From a virus: a DNA stretch of 44,689 nt. Location: positions 1 to 44,689 of the IMG/VR virus record IMGVR_UViG_3300045256_000750; one strand, written 5' to 3'. Every line of letters starts with the position of its first letter. The stretch's first letter is position 1. Under the pieces are notes generated by a model. It was not told the origin of the DNA. It was given only the letters and a program-made list of their open reading frames with translations, and did not search any database. Of this stretch, positions 25,651 to 33,973 are shown in pieces. The position numbers and the translations under genes are program-made.

Positions 25651-28350
25651 TTACCCCTGGAGCGCCGCGCGCACCGCGCGCGCGTTGCGCCCGATGATGT
25701 TGAGGATCACCCGCTCGCCGGCGGGGGTCTGCAGGTGGTCGTGGGTGACGCCCGGGTCGATGGCGTTGACGATGCGCACGGCCTGGCTGACCGGCGGCGC
25801 GGCCGGCTGCACCTGGACCTGGGGCACGAGCCCCCCGGCGGCGAAGGCCAGACGCTGTCCGTCCCACACCGGCGGGGCGGACAAATCGTTGAGGGCATCG
25901 AGAAAGGCCACGCCGACACGCCGGACCGCCGCCGCACGCACCACGTATTCGCCGGCCGACAGCCGTGCCGGGATCGAATCCGAGGTCGCCGTGCCGGGAC
26001 CCGTGACGAAGCCGCCGGCCGCGAACTTCTTGATCCCGCCCAGCAAGGCCATGACGGCGGCCACCATCGCCGCCATCGCGGCGATGGCCAGCGCCGGCCC
26101 GGCGATGGGGATGGATGCCTGCGAGGCCGCCGCGCCCGCGCCGGCCTGGGCCGCGTCCATCGACACCTTGGCGGTGGTCTCGGCGGACTTCTGCGCCACC
26201 GACTGGGCGGCCGCCGCTTGCTCGATCGCCTGCTCCTGCTGCACGAAGCCGAGCTTGAGCGCCAGCATCCGCGCCTGCATCGCCACCCACTTCTGGAAGG
26301 GCTGGATCACCATCTGCTGCAGGAAGGCGTCGGCCACTTGGCGGAACAGGTTCGACAGCGCCTCGCGGAAGCTTTGCGCGCCGGTGACCATGCCCTGCAG
26401 GGCGTTGCCGAAGCCCTCGCCGATGCGGTTCCACAGCGGCGCGAGTTCGTCGGTGACCAGCCGCGTGCGCTCCAGTTCGTTGCGCCAGGCGGCCACGCGG
26501 TTCACCGCCTCCGGCCCGATCGCCTGCGCGGCCTGCTGCATCGCGGGCAGCAGGCGCTGCATCTCATCGGCGGACTCGCGCTGCAAGGCGACGATCCGTT
26601 CGCGGGCCTGGGCTTCGGTGAGCAGCCCGGCCTGCTGCTGGATCTGGATCGCCTCCTGGGCATTGCGCAGCCGCTCGGTGACGAGCCGCCACTCCTGTTC
26701 CAGCCGGGCGAGGTTGGCCTGGGCGGCCTTCACGTCGATGAGCCGGTCGATCAGCGCCACGCCCGCGGCGTCGTTCTCGGCCGCCAGGCGTGCGCGAAGA
26801 TCCCGGACGCTGCGCTCGATCGCGGCGCGCCGGTCTTCCGCCGTGTCGGTGCCGGTGAGCTGGGCGAGTTCCTCGCGCGCCTGGGCCAGGGCCTCGGCCA
26901 GTTCCCGCTCGGCCCGGGCGGCGGCGCGGGCGTTGGCGACCTCGATGTCGGCGCGGCGGTCGTTGAGGACGATGAGGTCGGCCTCGAGCTTGGCGATCTC
27001 CGCTTTGGCTCGCAGGCGGTCCGATTCTGATGCGCGCGGGTTGGTCGCGACGGCTTGGCTAGCTGCGAGTGCCAGCCGGCGACGGGCGATCTCGGCGTCG
27101 AGTTCGCGCTGCTCCAGCGCAGTCTTGCGGCCGTGGTAGTCGCGCACCGACAGCAGCCGGTCTTCCAGTGCTTGATCGAGCGCGCGCTGTTGGCGCTCGA
27201 GGCCGTCTTTGAGCAGGGCGAACTCGGCGTCCATCTGCGCCTTGCGCAGGGCCGCCAGGGCGCTGGCGGCCTCGCGGGCCTGGCCCGGAGCCGTGAGCCG
27301 TTGCAGCAGCGCCGGGTCGGCCTGCACCTTGGGCGCCTGGACCTCGATGGGCTTGGGGTCGAACAGGCTGTCCCGGAACTCGGCCAACTCGTCCAGACGC
27401 CGCACGAGGCTGCCCTTGAGTTCGGCGATGATGGCCTTGGCCCCGGCGGTGTTGCCGCGCAGGGCCTCGACCGCCGCCGCGACACCAGCGCCGATCGCCT
27501 CGCCGAGTGCGACGAAGGCCTTGCCGACCGTGGCGGCACCCAGCGCCAGGGTCTTGAGCACCAGCACCACGCCGTCCAGGATCGCGCGCAGCGTGCCGCC
27601 CTGCTTGGCCGACTCGACCATGCCGCCGGCCATCTCGTTCAGGGCCGGCAGGAAGGCCTCGATCACCCGGTTGGCCAGACTCGTCGCAGCCAGCCGCAGC
27701 TTGGCCAGCGAGTCGTTGAACACCTCGGCCTGCGCCGCGGTGTCGCCGCCGATCTGCACGCCGAGCGCTTCCATCTCGCCGGTCAATGCCGCGATGCCTT
27801 CGCGTCCCTGGTTCAGGAAGGGGATGAGCTCCGCGCCGCTCTTGCCGAAGAGTTGCACCGCCAGCGCCGACTTCTGCGCGCCGTCAGGCATGGCCTGGAA
27901 GCGCTCGGCCAGATCGAGCAGCACCGCATCGGTCGCGCGCAGCGTGCCGTCCTGGTTCTTGAACTCCACGCCCAGCGCTTTGAGGCGCCGGGCGGACTCC
28001 TCCGAGCCCGTGGCCGCCTCGAACATCGTGGTGGCGAGCTTCTTGAGCCCGGTCTCGAAGGTCTGGGCGGAGACACCGGACAGTTCCGCCGCCGGCACCA
28101 GGGTGGACAGAGCCTCCACCGTGATGCCCACGCGCTGCGAGAGCTTGTTCAGCGCATCGGCCGACTCCAGCGCCGACCTGACCATCGCCGCCAAGCCCGC
28201 CGCCGACAAGGCCACGCCGAGCCCGGCCAGCACGCCGTTGACCCGGCGTGCGGCGTCGGCCAGGCCGCCGAGGTTGCGCTGGATCGAGCCGAAGGCCGCG
28301 CGTGTCTCGTCGACGGCGCGGATGAGGATCTGGGCTCGCTCGGTTGCCAT
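25651..28350 (-). CDS. Phage tail tape measure protein
   Basis: This 899-aa protein has an N-terminal region typical of tape measures (ALESADALNKLSQRVGITVE), a long Ala/Glu/Arg-rich coiled-coil middle, a hydrophobic segment (AIAAMAAMVAAVMALLGGIKK) followed by FAAGGFVTGPGTATSDSI, the common tape-measure C-terminal motif, and a small terminal domain. Its length would correspond to a tail of roughly 130 nm by the usual 0.15 nm per residue rule. TAATG couples it to the DUF6441-like gene. Confidence 0.93.
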   Translation of the reverse strand: MATERAQILIRAVDETRAAFGSIQRNLGGLADAARRVNGVLAGLGVALSAAGLAAMVRSALESADALNKLSQRVGITVEALSTLVPAAELSGVSAQTFETGLKKLATTMFEAATGSEESARRLKALGVEFKNQDGTLRATDAVLLDLAERFQAMPDGAQKSALAVQLFGKSGAELIPFLNQGREGIAALTGEMEALGVQIGGDTAAQAEVFNDSLAKLRLAATSLANRVIEAFLPALNEMAGGMVESAKQGGTLRAILDGVVLVLKTLALGAATVGKAFVALGEAIGAGVAAAVEALRGNTAGAKAIIAELKGSLVRRLDELAEFRDSLFDPKPIEVQAPKVQADPALLQRLTAPGQAREAASALAALRKAQMDAEFALLKDGLERQQRALDQALEDRLLSVRDYHGRKTALEQRELDAEIARRRLALAASQAVATNPRASESDRLRAKAEIAKLEADLIVLNDRRADIEVANARAAARAERELAEALAQAREELAQLTGTDTAEDRRAAIERSVRDLRARLAAENDAAGVALIDRLIDVKAAQANLARLEQEWRLVTERLRNAQEAIQIQQQAGLLTEAQARERIVALQRESADEMQRLLPAMQQAAQAIGPEAVNRVAAWRNELERTRLVTDELAPLWNRIGEGFGNALQGMVTGAQSFREALSNLFRQVADAFLQQMVIQPFQKWVAMQARMLALKLGFVQQEQAIEQAAAAQSVAQKSAETTAKVSMDAAQAGAGAAASQASIPIAGPALAIAAMAAMVAAVMALLGGIKKFAAGGFVTGPGTATSDSIPARLSAGEYVVRAAAVRRVGVAFLDALNDLSAPPVWDGQRLAFAAGGLVPQVQVQPAAPPVSQAVRIVNAIDPGVTHDHLQTPAGERVILNIIGRNARAVRAALQG

Positions 28351-28991
28351 TAGAGTTTGTCCAATTCACGCCCGATCGCGGCAGCGAGCTTGGGCAAGGC
28401 GCCTTGCACGCCTGCTGCGAGATCGAACCGGCGCTTCAGATCCACCCGCCGCACCAGCACGGCGATGGGGATCTCCTGGCCGCGCTGCAGGCGCTTGACG
28501 CCGCTGCGCTCGCGCTCGGCGCGCTTGAAGCGGTTGAGCTGTGCGGTGTTCTCCCGGATGTTCTCGGCCATCAGCAGCACGCGGCCGTTCTTCTCGACGA
28601 AGAAGGCGTTGCCCGAGCGCATCAGGCCGTCGATGACCTGACGGAAGCGCTTGGGGCCGATCCGTCCCGGCAGCAGCGGGATCAGCATCCGGCCCGCCAC
28701 CGTGCCGCCATGCGTGTGAATACCGAGCCAGGGGATTCGACTTCCCACCCACAGGGCGGGCAGCCGTTCGGGCTTCTGGTCGAACACCTTGGCCTGCAGC
28801 GAGGCGACGAAGCTCGCACGCCGGACCTGGAAGGCGCTGCGCATCTGGGCGCGGGCGGCCTCGCGCACCTCGCGGCCGCCCGAGGTCATCCCCTTGGCCA
28901 CCGCCGCGTGGATCGCCCGCCGACGCTCCGCGCTCCAGGCCGAGAGCTTCCTTGGATCGAGCAGTCCCTCGGTGGTGAGCGTCAGTTTCAT
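28350..28991 (-). CDS. DUF6441-like phage protein
   Basis: This 213-aa protein has DUF6441 features: an N-terminal KLTLTTEGLLDPRKLSAWSA, a basic helical part, and PALWVGSRIPWLGIHTHGGT followed by a C-terminal section on variable Lys/Arg strands. It lies between the chaperone and the tape measure, where minor tail proteins often sit. The ATG at 28991 overlaps the frameshift gene's stop by 4 bp, with GGAGG upstream. Function unknown. Confidence 0.72.
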   Translation of the reverse strand: MKLTLTTEGLLDPRKLSAWSAERRRAIHAAVAKGMTSGGREVREAARAQMRSAFQVRRASFVASLQAKVFDQKPERLPALWVGSRIPWLGIHTHGGTVAGRMLIPLLPGRIGPKRFRQVIDGLMRSGNAFFVEKNGRVLLMAENIRENTAQLNRFKRAERERSGVKRLQRGQEIPIAVLVRRVDLKRRFDLAAGVQGALPKLAAAIGRELDKL

Positions 28992-29269
28992 GGCCGCACG
29001 TCCTCCCACAACTCGCGCTGCAGCCGCTCGATGGCCGCCCGGTCGCCCTGGGCCGCCACCGCGTGCAAGGCCAGCCGCAAGGCGTTCTGCCTACGTTCCA
29101 GCCGGCCGTGGGCGGCCAGCAAGCCGCGCACTTGCGCGAGCGTGTAGCCCATCACCTCGGTGTGGCGGTGGCCGCAGGCGACGAGCCGGGCGACGGCATC
29201 GTCCCAGCCGAGAGGATCGGCGCCAGCCGCTCGCCCACCTGCGCGATGCTCGGCGCCACCTGCCGCACG
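28988..29269 (-). CDS. -1 frame extension of tail chaperone (T-like, G/GT)
   Basis: The frame is open from the slippery site at 29269-29275 to the stop at 28988, giving 93 codons. Read as a -1 frameshift product it extends the chaperone to about 197 aa. The part upstream of the only internal ATG (29152) reads GWDDAVARLVACGHRHTEV, which fits tail-chaperone extension sequences, so the frame is used before that ATG. It continues GYTLAQVRGLLAAHGRLERR. Alternatively a 54-aa protein starts at 29152, where TGATG overlaps the chaperone stop. The canonical slippery heptamer favours frameshifting. Confidence 0.65.
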   Translation of the reverse strand, partial: RAAGGAEHRAGGRAAGADPLGWDDAVARLVACGHRHTEVMGYTLAQVRGLLAAHGRLERRQNALRLALHAVAAQGDRAAIERLQRELWEDVRP

Positions 29270-29580
29270 AAAAAATCCGCGTTCACCTCGAACACGGCAC
29301 AGGCCAAGGTGACGGCCTCGTCGAGCGCCAGCCCCTCGATCCAGGCGCGGTCGCGCCGGGTGGCGAGCGCGAGCAGCTCCAGCACCGCTTCGCCGTGTCG
29401 TCCCAAGAGGTCGAGCCAATCCGGCTCGGTCGAGAGGTCGGCGGCGATGGGCCGCACCGCGGCGAGGATCCGGGGTAACTCGCCCAGCCGGATCGGCGTG
29501 AGTTCCAGCGCGGTGCCGGCCACCGTGACCACCTGGGGCACGGGCGGGAAGGTCTGGAAGTCGGTATTGCTATCGGTCAT
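29152..29580 (-). CDS. Tail assembly chaperone (G-like)
   Basis: This 142-aa acidic protein lies between the tail tube and tape measure, the position of lambda gpG. It contains VVTVAGTALELTPIRLGELPR and ATRRDRAWIEGLALDEAVTL, typical of tail assembly chaperones that bind the tape measure. I chose the ATG at 29580 because AAGGGG lies 6 nt upstream; the ATG at 29586 sits directly on that Shine-Dalgarno. A T_TTT_TTC heptamer at 29269-29275 lies in frame near its C-terminal third, so a fraction of ribosomes should enter the -1 frame. Confidence 0.82.
   Translation of the reverse strand: MTDSNTDFQTFPPVPQVVTVAGTALELTPIRLGELPRILAAVRPIAADLSTEPDWLDLLGRHGEAVLELLALATRRDRAWIEGLALDEAVTLACAVFEVNADFFVRQVAPSIAQVGERLAPILSAGTMPSPGSSPAATATPR
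29269..29275 (-). other. T_TTT_TTC slippery heptamer (-1 frameshift site)
   Basis: On the minus strand the chaperone codons GAT TTT TTC are in frame, giving the classical X_XXY_YYZ heptamer T_TTT_TTC. Slippage of both tRNAs by one base continues as CGT GCG in the open -1 frame. It is the equivalent of the lambda G/GT site. Confidence 0.7.
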
Positions 29581-29590
29581 CGCCATCCCC

Positions 29591-30343
29591 TTACAAGAGC
29601 ACCAGGCGGCCGAACTGGCCCAGTTCGCCGTCGGTGGGTTTGGAGAGATCCGCCAGCACCTGGCCGGAGAGTTCGAACTTCAGCAACTCGTCGGTGATGA
29701 TCGACAACTCCTTGGCCGGGTTGATCGCCACGCGATAGAGGTCGATCACCACCTCGCGGTTGGCGTCGGCGGTGTTCAGGCCCTCGAAGCGGATCCAGCG
29801 CTCGGGCAGCGGCCGGGTGAACATCGCCGTGCTCTGCGCGGCGCCATAGGCGTAATCGACGGTGAAGGGCTCGACATAGGGGCCGCCGGTCGTGGCGTCG
29901 AGGATCAGCACCGAGCCGTGCTTGGCATGCACCTGGTACTGCGCCGCCGGCAGGGGCTTGGGCGGGCTGTCGGAATCCTGGATCTGCACCGCCGAGACGT
30001 TCTGGTGTGCGAGCGGATAGAGGCTGCCCGCGGTGACCGGGTTGGGCAGCGCCTCGCCCGTGACCGTGCCCGGTGCCACCGTGGTCGAGTGGCCGTAGAG
30101 GGCGAGCGCGAGGTTGCCGCTGCTCAGTTCCTCCAGCGTGCAGGCGAACTCGCCCTTCTTGGTCTTGATGAGCTGCAGGTCGGTGAGGCGCTGGCCGGAC
30201 TGCGCCTCCTGGTGTTCCAGCGTCTCCACCGACAGCGACACCTTCAGTTCCGGCACGTTGCCGACGAAGGTGAGGCCGGCCGGATTGCCAGCCGAGTCGC
30301 GCGCGCCGATGTAGACGCGCCCTTGTCCGGAGAAGTAGGCCAT
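29591..30343 (-). CDS. Major tail tube protein
   Basis: This 250-aa protein starts AYFSGQGRVYIGARDSAGNP and contains FVGNVPELKVSLSVETLEHQ, the beta-rich pattern of siphophage tail tube proteins. It follows the tail terminator-like genes and precedes the chaperone by 10 bp. GGGAG lies upstream of the ATG. Many strands and few charges fit a polymerising tube subunit. Confidence 0.85.
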   Translation of the reverse strand: MAYFSGQGRVYIGARDSAGNPAGLTFVGNVPELKVSLSVETLEHQEAQSGQRLTDLQLIKTKKGEFACTLEELSSGNLALALYGHSTTVAPGTVTGEALPNPVTAGSLYPLAHQNVSAVQIQDSDSPPKPLPAAQYQVHAKHGSVLILDATTGGPYVEPFTVDYAYGAAQSTAMFTRPLPERWIRFEGLNTADANREVVIDLYRVAINPAKELSIITDELLKFELSGQVLADLSKPTDGELGQFGRLVLL

Positions 30344-30345
30344 GG

Positions 30346-30579
30346 TCAGTCTCCCGTGGGGGTGGGCGTGGACGGGGCCGCGGCGGCGGGACCGTCACGG
30401 CGCGAGGGTTTGAGGGATGCGGCCGGCGCCGGGGAGTCCGGCGTGACGAGCCGGGCCGCGCCCTGGGCGATCAGCCAGCGGGCGCTGGCCTCGGGCAGGT
30501 CCAGCCGCGCGCCGGCGCTCAAGCGCCGACCGGCGTGGGTGTGGGCTTGGAGCAGTTCGATGTGCATTGGATGGGTCAT
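30346..30579 (-). CDS. Small phage protein of unknown function
   Basis: This 77-aa protein starts THPMHIELLQAHTHAGRRL and contains GARLDLPEASARWLIAQGAA, then a Pro/Ala-rich tail. The first 50 residues resemble small proteins that sit just before tail tube genes. ATGA overlaps it with the upstream gene and the tube gene starts 2 bp after its stop. Function unknown. Confidence 0.6.
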   Translation of the reverse strand: MTHPMHIELLQAHTHAGRRLSAGARLDLPEASARWLIAQGAARLVTPDSPAPAASLKPSRRDGPAAAAPSTPTPTGD

Positions 30580-31001
30580 CCCGTGGTCGTGAGGTCGGTC
30601 AGCGTGGTGCGGTAGCGGATCTCGTAGCGCGCCGGCAGCGTCACCGTGCCGGCATCGAGGTCGTCGGCGTCCCAGTCGGCGTCGAGCTCGCGCACCGCGA
30701 GCGCCAGGCCGCCCAGGTTCGGGTCCGCGAGCACGGCGGCGTGAGCGGCGACGATCAGCCGGTCGGCCGCCTCGAAGGCGTCCGCGCCGCGCGCGAGCGC
30801 GACCAGGCGCACGGTGAGCGAGCGGTCCACCAGCCGGTTGGCGTGCGCGGTGAGGGCGTCGCCCTCGACGAAGACGAGCAAGGCCGGGCCGGCCTCGCGG
30901 GGCAGCGGTGTCGCCGGCTGGCGCAGCACGGGTGCCGGGGCCAGGGCCGCCGTGAGCCGATCGATCAGGAGGCGCAGCAGGCGCTCGCGCACCGAGTTCA
31001 T
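30576..31001 (-). CDS. Tail terminator/completion-like protein
   Basis: This 141-aa protein has helices and strands in the order expected for tail terminator (gpU-type or minor tail) proteins: VRERLLRLLIDRLTAAL, LLVFVEGDAL, LTVRLVALARGADAF and YEIRYRTTLTDLTTTG. It lies between head-tail joining and tail tube genes. The ATG at 31001 overlaps the previous stop by 4 bp; a start at 31028 would add 9 residues without similarity. The call is positional. Confidence 0.62.
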   Translation of the reverse strand: MNSVRERLLRLLIDRLTAALAPAPVLRQPATPLPREAGPALLVFVEGDALTAHANRLVDRSLTVRLVALARGADAFEAADRLIVAAHAAVLADPNLGGLALAVRELDADWDADDLDAGTVTLPARYEIRYRTTLTDLTTTG

Positions 31002-31282
31002 GGCAGCCTCGCAAGCTGGGCCCGGCACTCGCGGCCGTCGCCGAGCGCCCTCACCTCGCGCACGCGGTAGGACTCGCCGGCGATGGTGACCACGTCGCCC
31101 GGTGCGAGCGCGAGGCGCGAGGCCGCGTACTCGAGCTCGAAGTCGCGCGAGAGCGCCAGGCCGTCGAGCACCGTCTCGTCCGGCGCACGGAACGCACAGT
31201 GCACGGTGGTGGTGCCCACCACGACGGGCGTCAGGAGCCCCGCGCGCTCGGCGGCGTCGTACAGATCCTCCACACGGACCAT
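30998..31282 (-). CDS. Head-tail joining protein (gpFII-like)
   Basis: This 94-aa protein starts VRVEDLYDAAERAGLLTPVV and contains RLALAPGDVVTIAGESYRVR, the pattern of phage head-tail connectors of the gpFII type. It follows the capsid gene by 13 bp and overlaps the next gene by 4 bp. GAGGG lies upstream of the ATG at a longish 11-nt spacing. Confidence 0.7.
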   Translation of the reverse strand: MVRVEDLYDAAERAGLLTPVVVGTTTVHCAFRAPDETVLDGLALSRDFELEYAASRLALAPGDVVTIAGESYRVREVRALGDGRECRAQLARLP

Positions 31283-31295
31283 CGGACAGGCACCC

Positions 31296-32297
31296 TCAGA
31301 CGGTCAGCTTCACCAGCACACCGGGCCGGTGGCACATCGGCAGCGGGTTGCTCTGGGTGTGCAGATCGGTGCCGCGGTCGAACTTGCGCGGCTCCTGCTT
31401 GGCGTAGAGCGGCTGGCCCAGGGTGTTCACGGTCTCGTTGAAGTCGGCCGGGGCGAAGTAAGTGGCGAAGGTGTCCACCGTCCCCAGCGGAAAGGCGTGG
31501 GCCTCGCCCGCGGCGATGAAGCGGCGCGCGTTGCCGTTGGCGTCGGTCGCCTGGCCCCGGTACTCCTCGAAGGTGATGCCGGCGAAGACGAAGCCCGCGC
31601 GCACGTCGTTGATCAGGATCGCGCCCTGTTGCCACTGCGCGTAGGCCTCCTTGACCGACTTGTGGCCGGTGAGCTGACGGAAGAACTCGGGCGAACAGAG
31701 GACGTGCACGCCGGTCATGAACTCGCCCTTGAGGTTCTCCTCGATGTGGGCCAGCACCTCGTAGCAGTGGCCCTTGACGTCGCTGTTGGCATTGGCCAGA
31801 TCGAAGGCGATGGTGGTCTGCCTGAGATCGAACTCGTCGAACAGGTCGTAGATCGTGCTGCCGTCGGCGTCCAGGATCTGGCCCTTGAGTGCGCCCATAC
31901 GCAGGTGTTCGAGGGTGATCGCGTGCTTGTTGCGCATGGTCTCCAGATGCCGTGCCAGCACGCCCGCGACGGCCTCCATCTCCGTCTCCGAGCCGAAGGC
32001 CCGGATGCCCTGGACCTCCTCGGGCAGCACCACGTCGTCGTGCGGGATGTGCGGGACGACGAAGGAACGCAGCCGGCGCTGGCCGCGTTCGCCCACCGTG
32101 CCGGGCGAGCCGGGCGGCCGGGTGGGCAGCAGGTTCAGGCGCCCGGCGTACTCCTCGATGACGACCTGGCGCGTGCGCACGGGCTTGGCCGGAAACAGGT
32201 TCAAGGCTTCCAGCCGCCCGTAGCGGTTGGGGATCAGGTTGATGGCGGCGGTCAGGCTCGCCATCGAGAAGCCGGGGGAGTCGAAGGGGTTGAGCAT
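31296..32297 (-). CDS. Major capsid protein (lambda gpE-like)
   Basis: This 333-aa protein belongs to the gpE-type capsid family: SLTAAINLIPNRYGRL at the N-terminus, RQVVIEEYAGRLNLLPTRPP, then FVVPHIPHDDVVLPEEVQGI and the C-terminal TDLHTQSNPLPMCHRPGVLV. I chose the ATG at 32297 because GGAGACC sits just upstream; a second start at 32309 would place that Shine-Dalgarno inside the gene. The leader is the hairpin-RBS element also found before the lysis cassette. Confidence 0.9.
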   Translation of the reverse strand: MLNPFDSPGFSMASLTAAINLIPNRYGRLEALNLFPAKPVRTRQVVIEEYAGRLNLLPTRPPGSPGTVGERGQRRLRSFVVPHIPHDDVVLPEEVQGIRAFGSETEMEAVAGVLARHLETMRNKHAITLEHLRMGALKGQILDADGSTIYDLFDEFDLRQTTIAFDLANANSDVKGHCYEVLAHIEENLKGEFMTGVHVLCSPEFFRQLTGHKSVKEAYAQWQQGAILINDVRAGFVFAGITFEEYRGQATDANGNARRFIAAGEAHAFPLGTVDTFATYFAPADFNETVNTLGQPLYAKQEPRKFDRGTDLHTQSNPLPMCHRPGVLVKLTV

Positions 32298-32313
32298 GGG
32301 GGTCTCCAAACGA

Positions 32314-32338
32314 CAGAACCCGCCAGCGGCGGGTTCTG
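32314..32338 (-). promoter_or_regulatory. Hairpin leader before the capsid gene
   Basis: A perfect 11-bp stem (CAGAACCCGCC / GGCGGGTTCTG, loop of 3) is followed on the minus strand by TCGTTT, then GGAGACC and the capsid ATG. It is nearly identical in layout and sequence to the element at 18512-18543. It may be a leaky terminator that sets expression of the downstream gene, or a stabilising 5-prime hairpin for the abundant capsid message. Confidence 0.65.
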
Positions 32339-32363
32339 AACAGGGGGCTCGATGAGTACTCGA

Positions 32364-32741
32364 TCAGGCGCTGTCGCGCACCACGATGCCGCGCGCTTCG
32401 AGCTGGGCGATCGCAGCGAGCTGCTGCGCGGTGGTGATCCCCGCGGGCCAGACCAGTGCGTTTCGCGCGACGATGGCGTGGCGGGCGATCAGGATCGCGT
32501 CCTCCCGGTCGATCAGCGTCGCATCCACGGCCAGCGCGAGCACGCCCAGGGCGACTTCGCTGCCGTCGCCGGCCGCGGGGTCGAGGGCCTTGAGCTTGCT
32601 TGTGGCCGTCTCGCGGCCGACCACGGCGCCGAGCGGGAGGTTCTGCCCGGCCGCCACGGTCGCCTGCTCGCGCGAGTACAGATTCGGCGCCTCGTACTTC
32701 AGCAGGTCGCCGAGGTTGGGGGCTTGGGTGAGCGTGGGCAT
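32364..32741 (-). CDS. Head decoration protein (gpD-like)
   Basis: This 125-aa protein resembles capsid-stabilising gpD: APNLGDLLKYEAPNLYSREQ at the N-terminus and LGVLALAVDATLIDREDAIL in the middle. It lies between protease-scaffold and major capsid genes, as D does in lambda. GGGAG precedes the ATG and only 3 bp separate it from the protease stop. Confidence 0.85.
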   Translation of the reverse strand: MPTLTQAPNLGDLLKYEAPNLYSREQATVAAGQNLPLGAVVGRETATSKLKALDPAAGDGSEVALGVLALAVDATLIDREDAILIARHAIVARNALVWPAGITTAQQLAAIAQLEARGIVVRDSA

Positions 32742-32744
32742 GGT

Positions 32745-33068
32745 TCACTCCCGGGTCACGAGTTTCTTCACGGCGGCGACCACGGGCGAGGCGGCCGGAT
32801 CGGCGCCGGGGGCGGCCCAGTCCTGGGGCGCGTGGGTCGAGCGCACGGCCGACTCCATGCTGTGGGCGGCGCGCGCCTCGATCAGGGCGCGGCGCACCTC
32901 GGCTTCGGTGCGGCCGGCGGCGATGAACTCGGCGGCACGCTCGGGGCAGCCGGCGAGCAGACACAGTTCCGCGATCGCTTGCGCGGACTGCGCCACTTCG
33001 CGGCGGGCCTCGGCCACCAGGGCGGCGGCCTCATCCACACCGAGCGTTTCGGACGGGGTATCGGTCAT
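32745..33068 (-). CDS. Internal in-frame scaffold start (Nu3-like)
   Basis: The protease gene contains an in-frame ATG at 33068 (Met301) preceded by GAGGAA at a 9-nt spacing, opening a 107-aa C-terminal product TDTPSETLGVDEAAALVAEA onward. This part is Ala/Glu-rich and helical, like phage scaffolds. Lambda uses the same arrangement, gpNu3 nested in gpC. Expression is predicted from the start signals. Confidence 0.55.
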   Translation of the reverse strand: MTDTPSETLGVDEAAALVAEARREVAQSAQAIAELCLLAGCPERAAEFIAAGRTEAEVRRALIEARAAHSMESAVRSTHAPQDWAAPGADPAASPVVAAVKKLVTRE

Positions 33069-33968
33069 GGTGGGGATTCCTCGGAAAACGGTCGCCTTCC
33101 CGGTCGGGGCTTGGCGCGGCGGGGAAGACGGACGCCGCGTGGCCGCAAGATGTCGGTCGAACTCGGCGAGCACCGCGGCAAGCGTCGCCACGCCATCGGC
33201 CAGCCCGGCTCGAGCAGCCTGCGGGCCGAAGAAGAGCGCGGCCTCGGTCGCGCGCACCACGTCCTCGGGCAGGCCGCGCATCGCCGCCACGTGCGCGACG
33301 AAGAGCGCGTGGAGCCGGTCCACCTCGGCCTGCAGCGCCGCGCGGGCGGCATCGTGTAGCGGCTCGTGCGGCGAGTAGTCGTTCTTGCGCTCGCCCGCGG
33401 TGATCGCGGTGTAGCGGTAGCCGTCTTGGGCGTCCTTGACCGACTGGTCGACGTGCAGCGCGATCACGCCGATCGAGCCCACGCCGCCGGTCTCGGTGAC
33501 GAAGAGCCGCTCGGCGGCGCAACCGATGGCGTAAGCCGCGGAGAAGGCGGCGTCGTTGGCCACGGCCCAAACGGGCTTCACGGCCGCCGCCTCGCGCACG
33601 CGGCGTGCGAGCTCGAAGCACCCGCCGGTCTCGCCGCCGGGCGAGTCGATGTCGAGCACGATGCCGGCAACCAGAGGGTCGCCAAGGGCTGCCTCCAGCC
33701 GCGCGCCGATCTCGGCGTAGCTCGTCAGCCCCGAGGCCGCCTCCAGCCCCAGCGTGCGCTTGACCAGGGTGCCGTGGATCGGCAGGACCGCGATCGAGCT
33801 TGACGCAGACGCCGCAGGGTTCGGGGCCCTCGGCAGCGGCGGCGCGAGTGCGACGTCCGGCGCGGTGAGATGGAGGCGCTCGGAGAGCACCGCGAGGATC
33901 ACGTCGAGCTTGGCGCGCTGGACGAGCAAGGGCGTGCCAAAGAGCCGGGAGGCGAGATGGGGCAGCAT
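32745..33968 (-). CDS. S49 prohead protease with C-terminal scaffold
   Basis: This 407-aa protein has an N-terminal S49 (SppA/gpC-like) peptidase domain: GIVLDIDSPGGETGG, the catalytic Ser region VANDAAFSAAYAIGCAA, VTETGGVGSIGVIALHVD and the Lys-containing ITAGERKNDYSPHEPL. The C-terminal 107 residues form a helical scaffold-like region that can also be made separately from Met301. It lies between portal and decoration genes. AGGA lies upstream of the ATG at 33968. Confidence 0.9.
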   Translation of the reverse strand: MLPHLASRLFGTPLLVQRAKLDVILAVLSERLHLTAPDVALAPPLPRAPNPAASASSSIAVLPIHGTLVKRTLGLEAASGLTSYAEIGARLEAALGDPLVAGIVLDIDSPGGETGGCFELARRVREAAAVKPVWAVANDAAFSAAYAIGCAAERLFVTETGGVGSIGVIALHVDQSVKDAQDGYRYTAITAGERKNDYSPHEPLHDAARAALQAEVDRLHALFVAHVAAMRGLPEDVVRATEAALFFGPQAARAGLADGVATLAAVLAEFDRHLAATRRPSSPPRQAPTGKATVFRGIPTMTDTPSETLGVDEAAALVAEARREVAQSAQAIAELCLLAGCPERAAEFIAAGRTEAEVRRALIEARAAHSMESAVRSTHAPQDWAAPGADPAASPVVAAVKKLVTRE

Positions 33969-33973
33969 CGGTG

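Noticed and set aside
24667-27030. A 787-codon plus-strand frame opposite the tail genes
   Set aside because: It lies antisense to two well-supported phage genes and has no family similarity; such mirror frames are common in GC-rich DNA.
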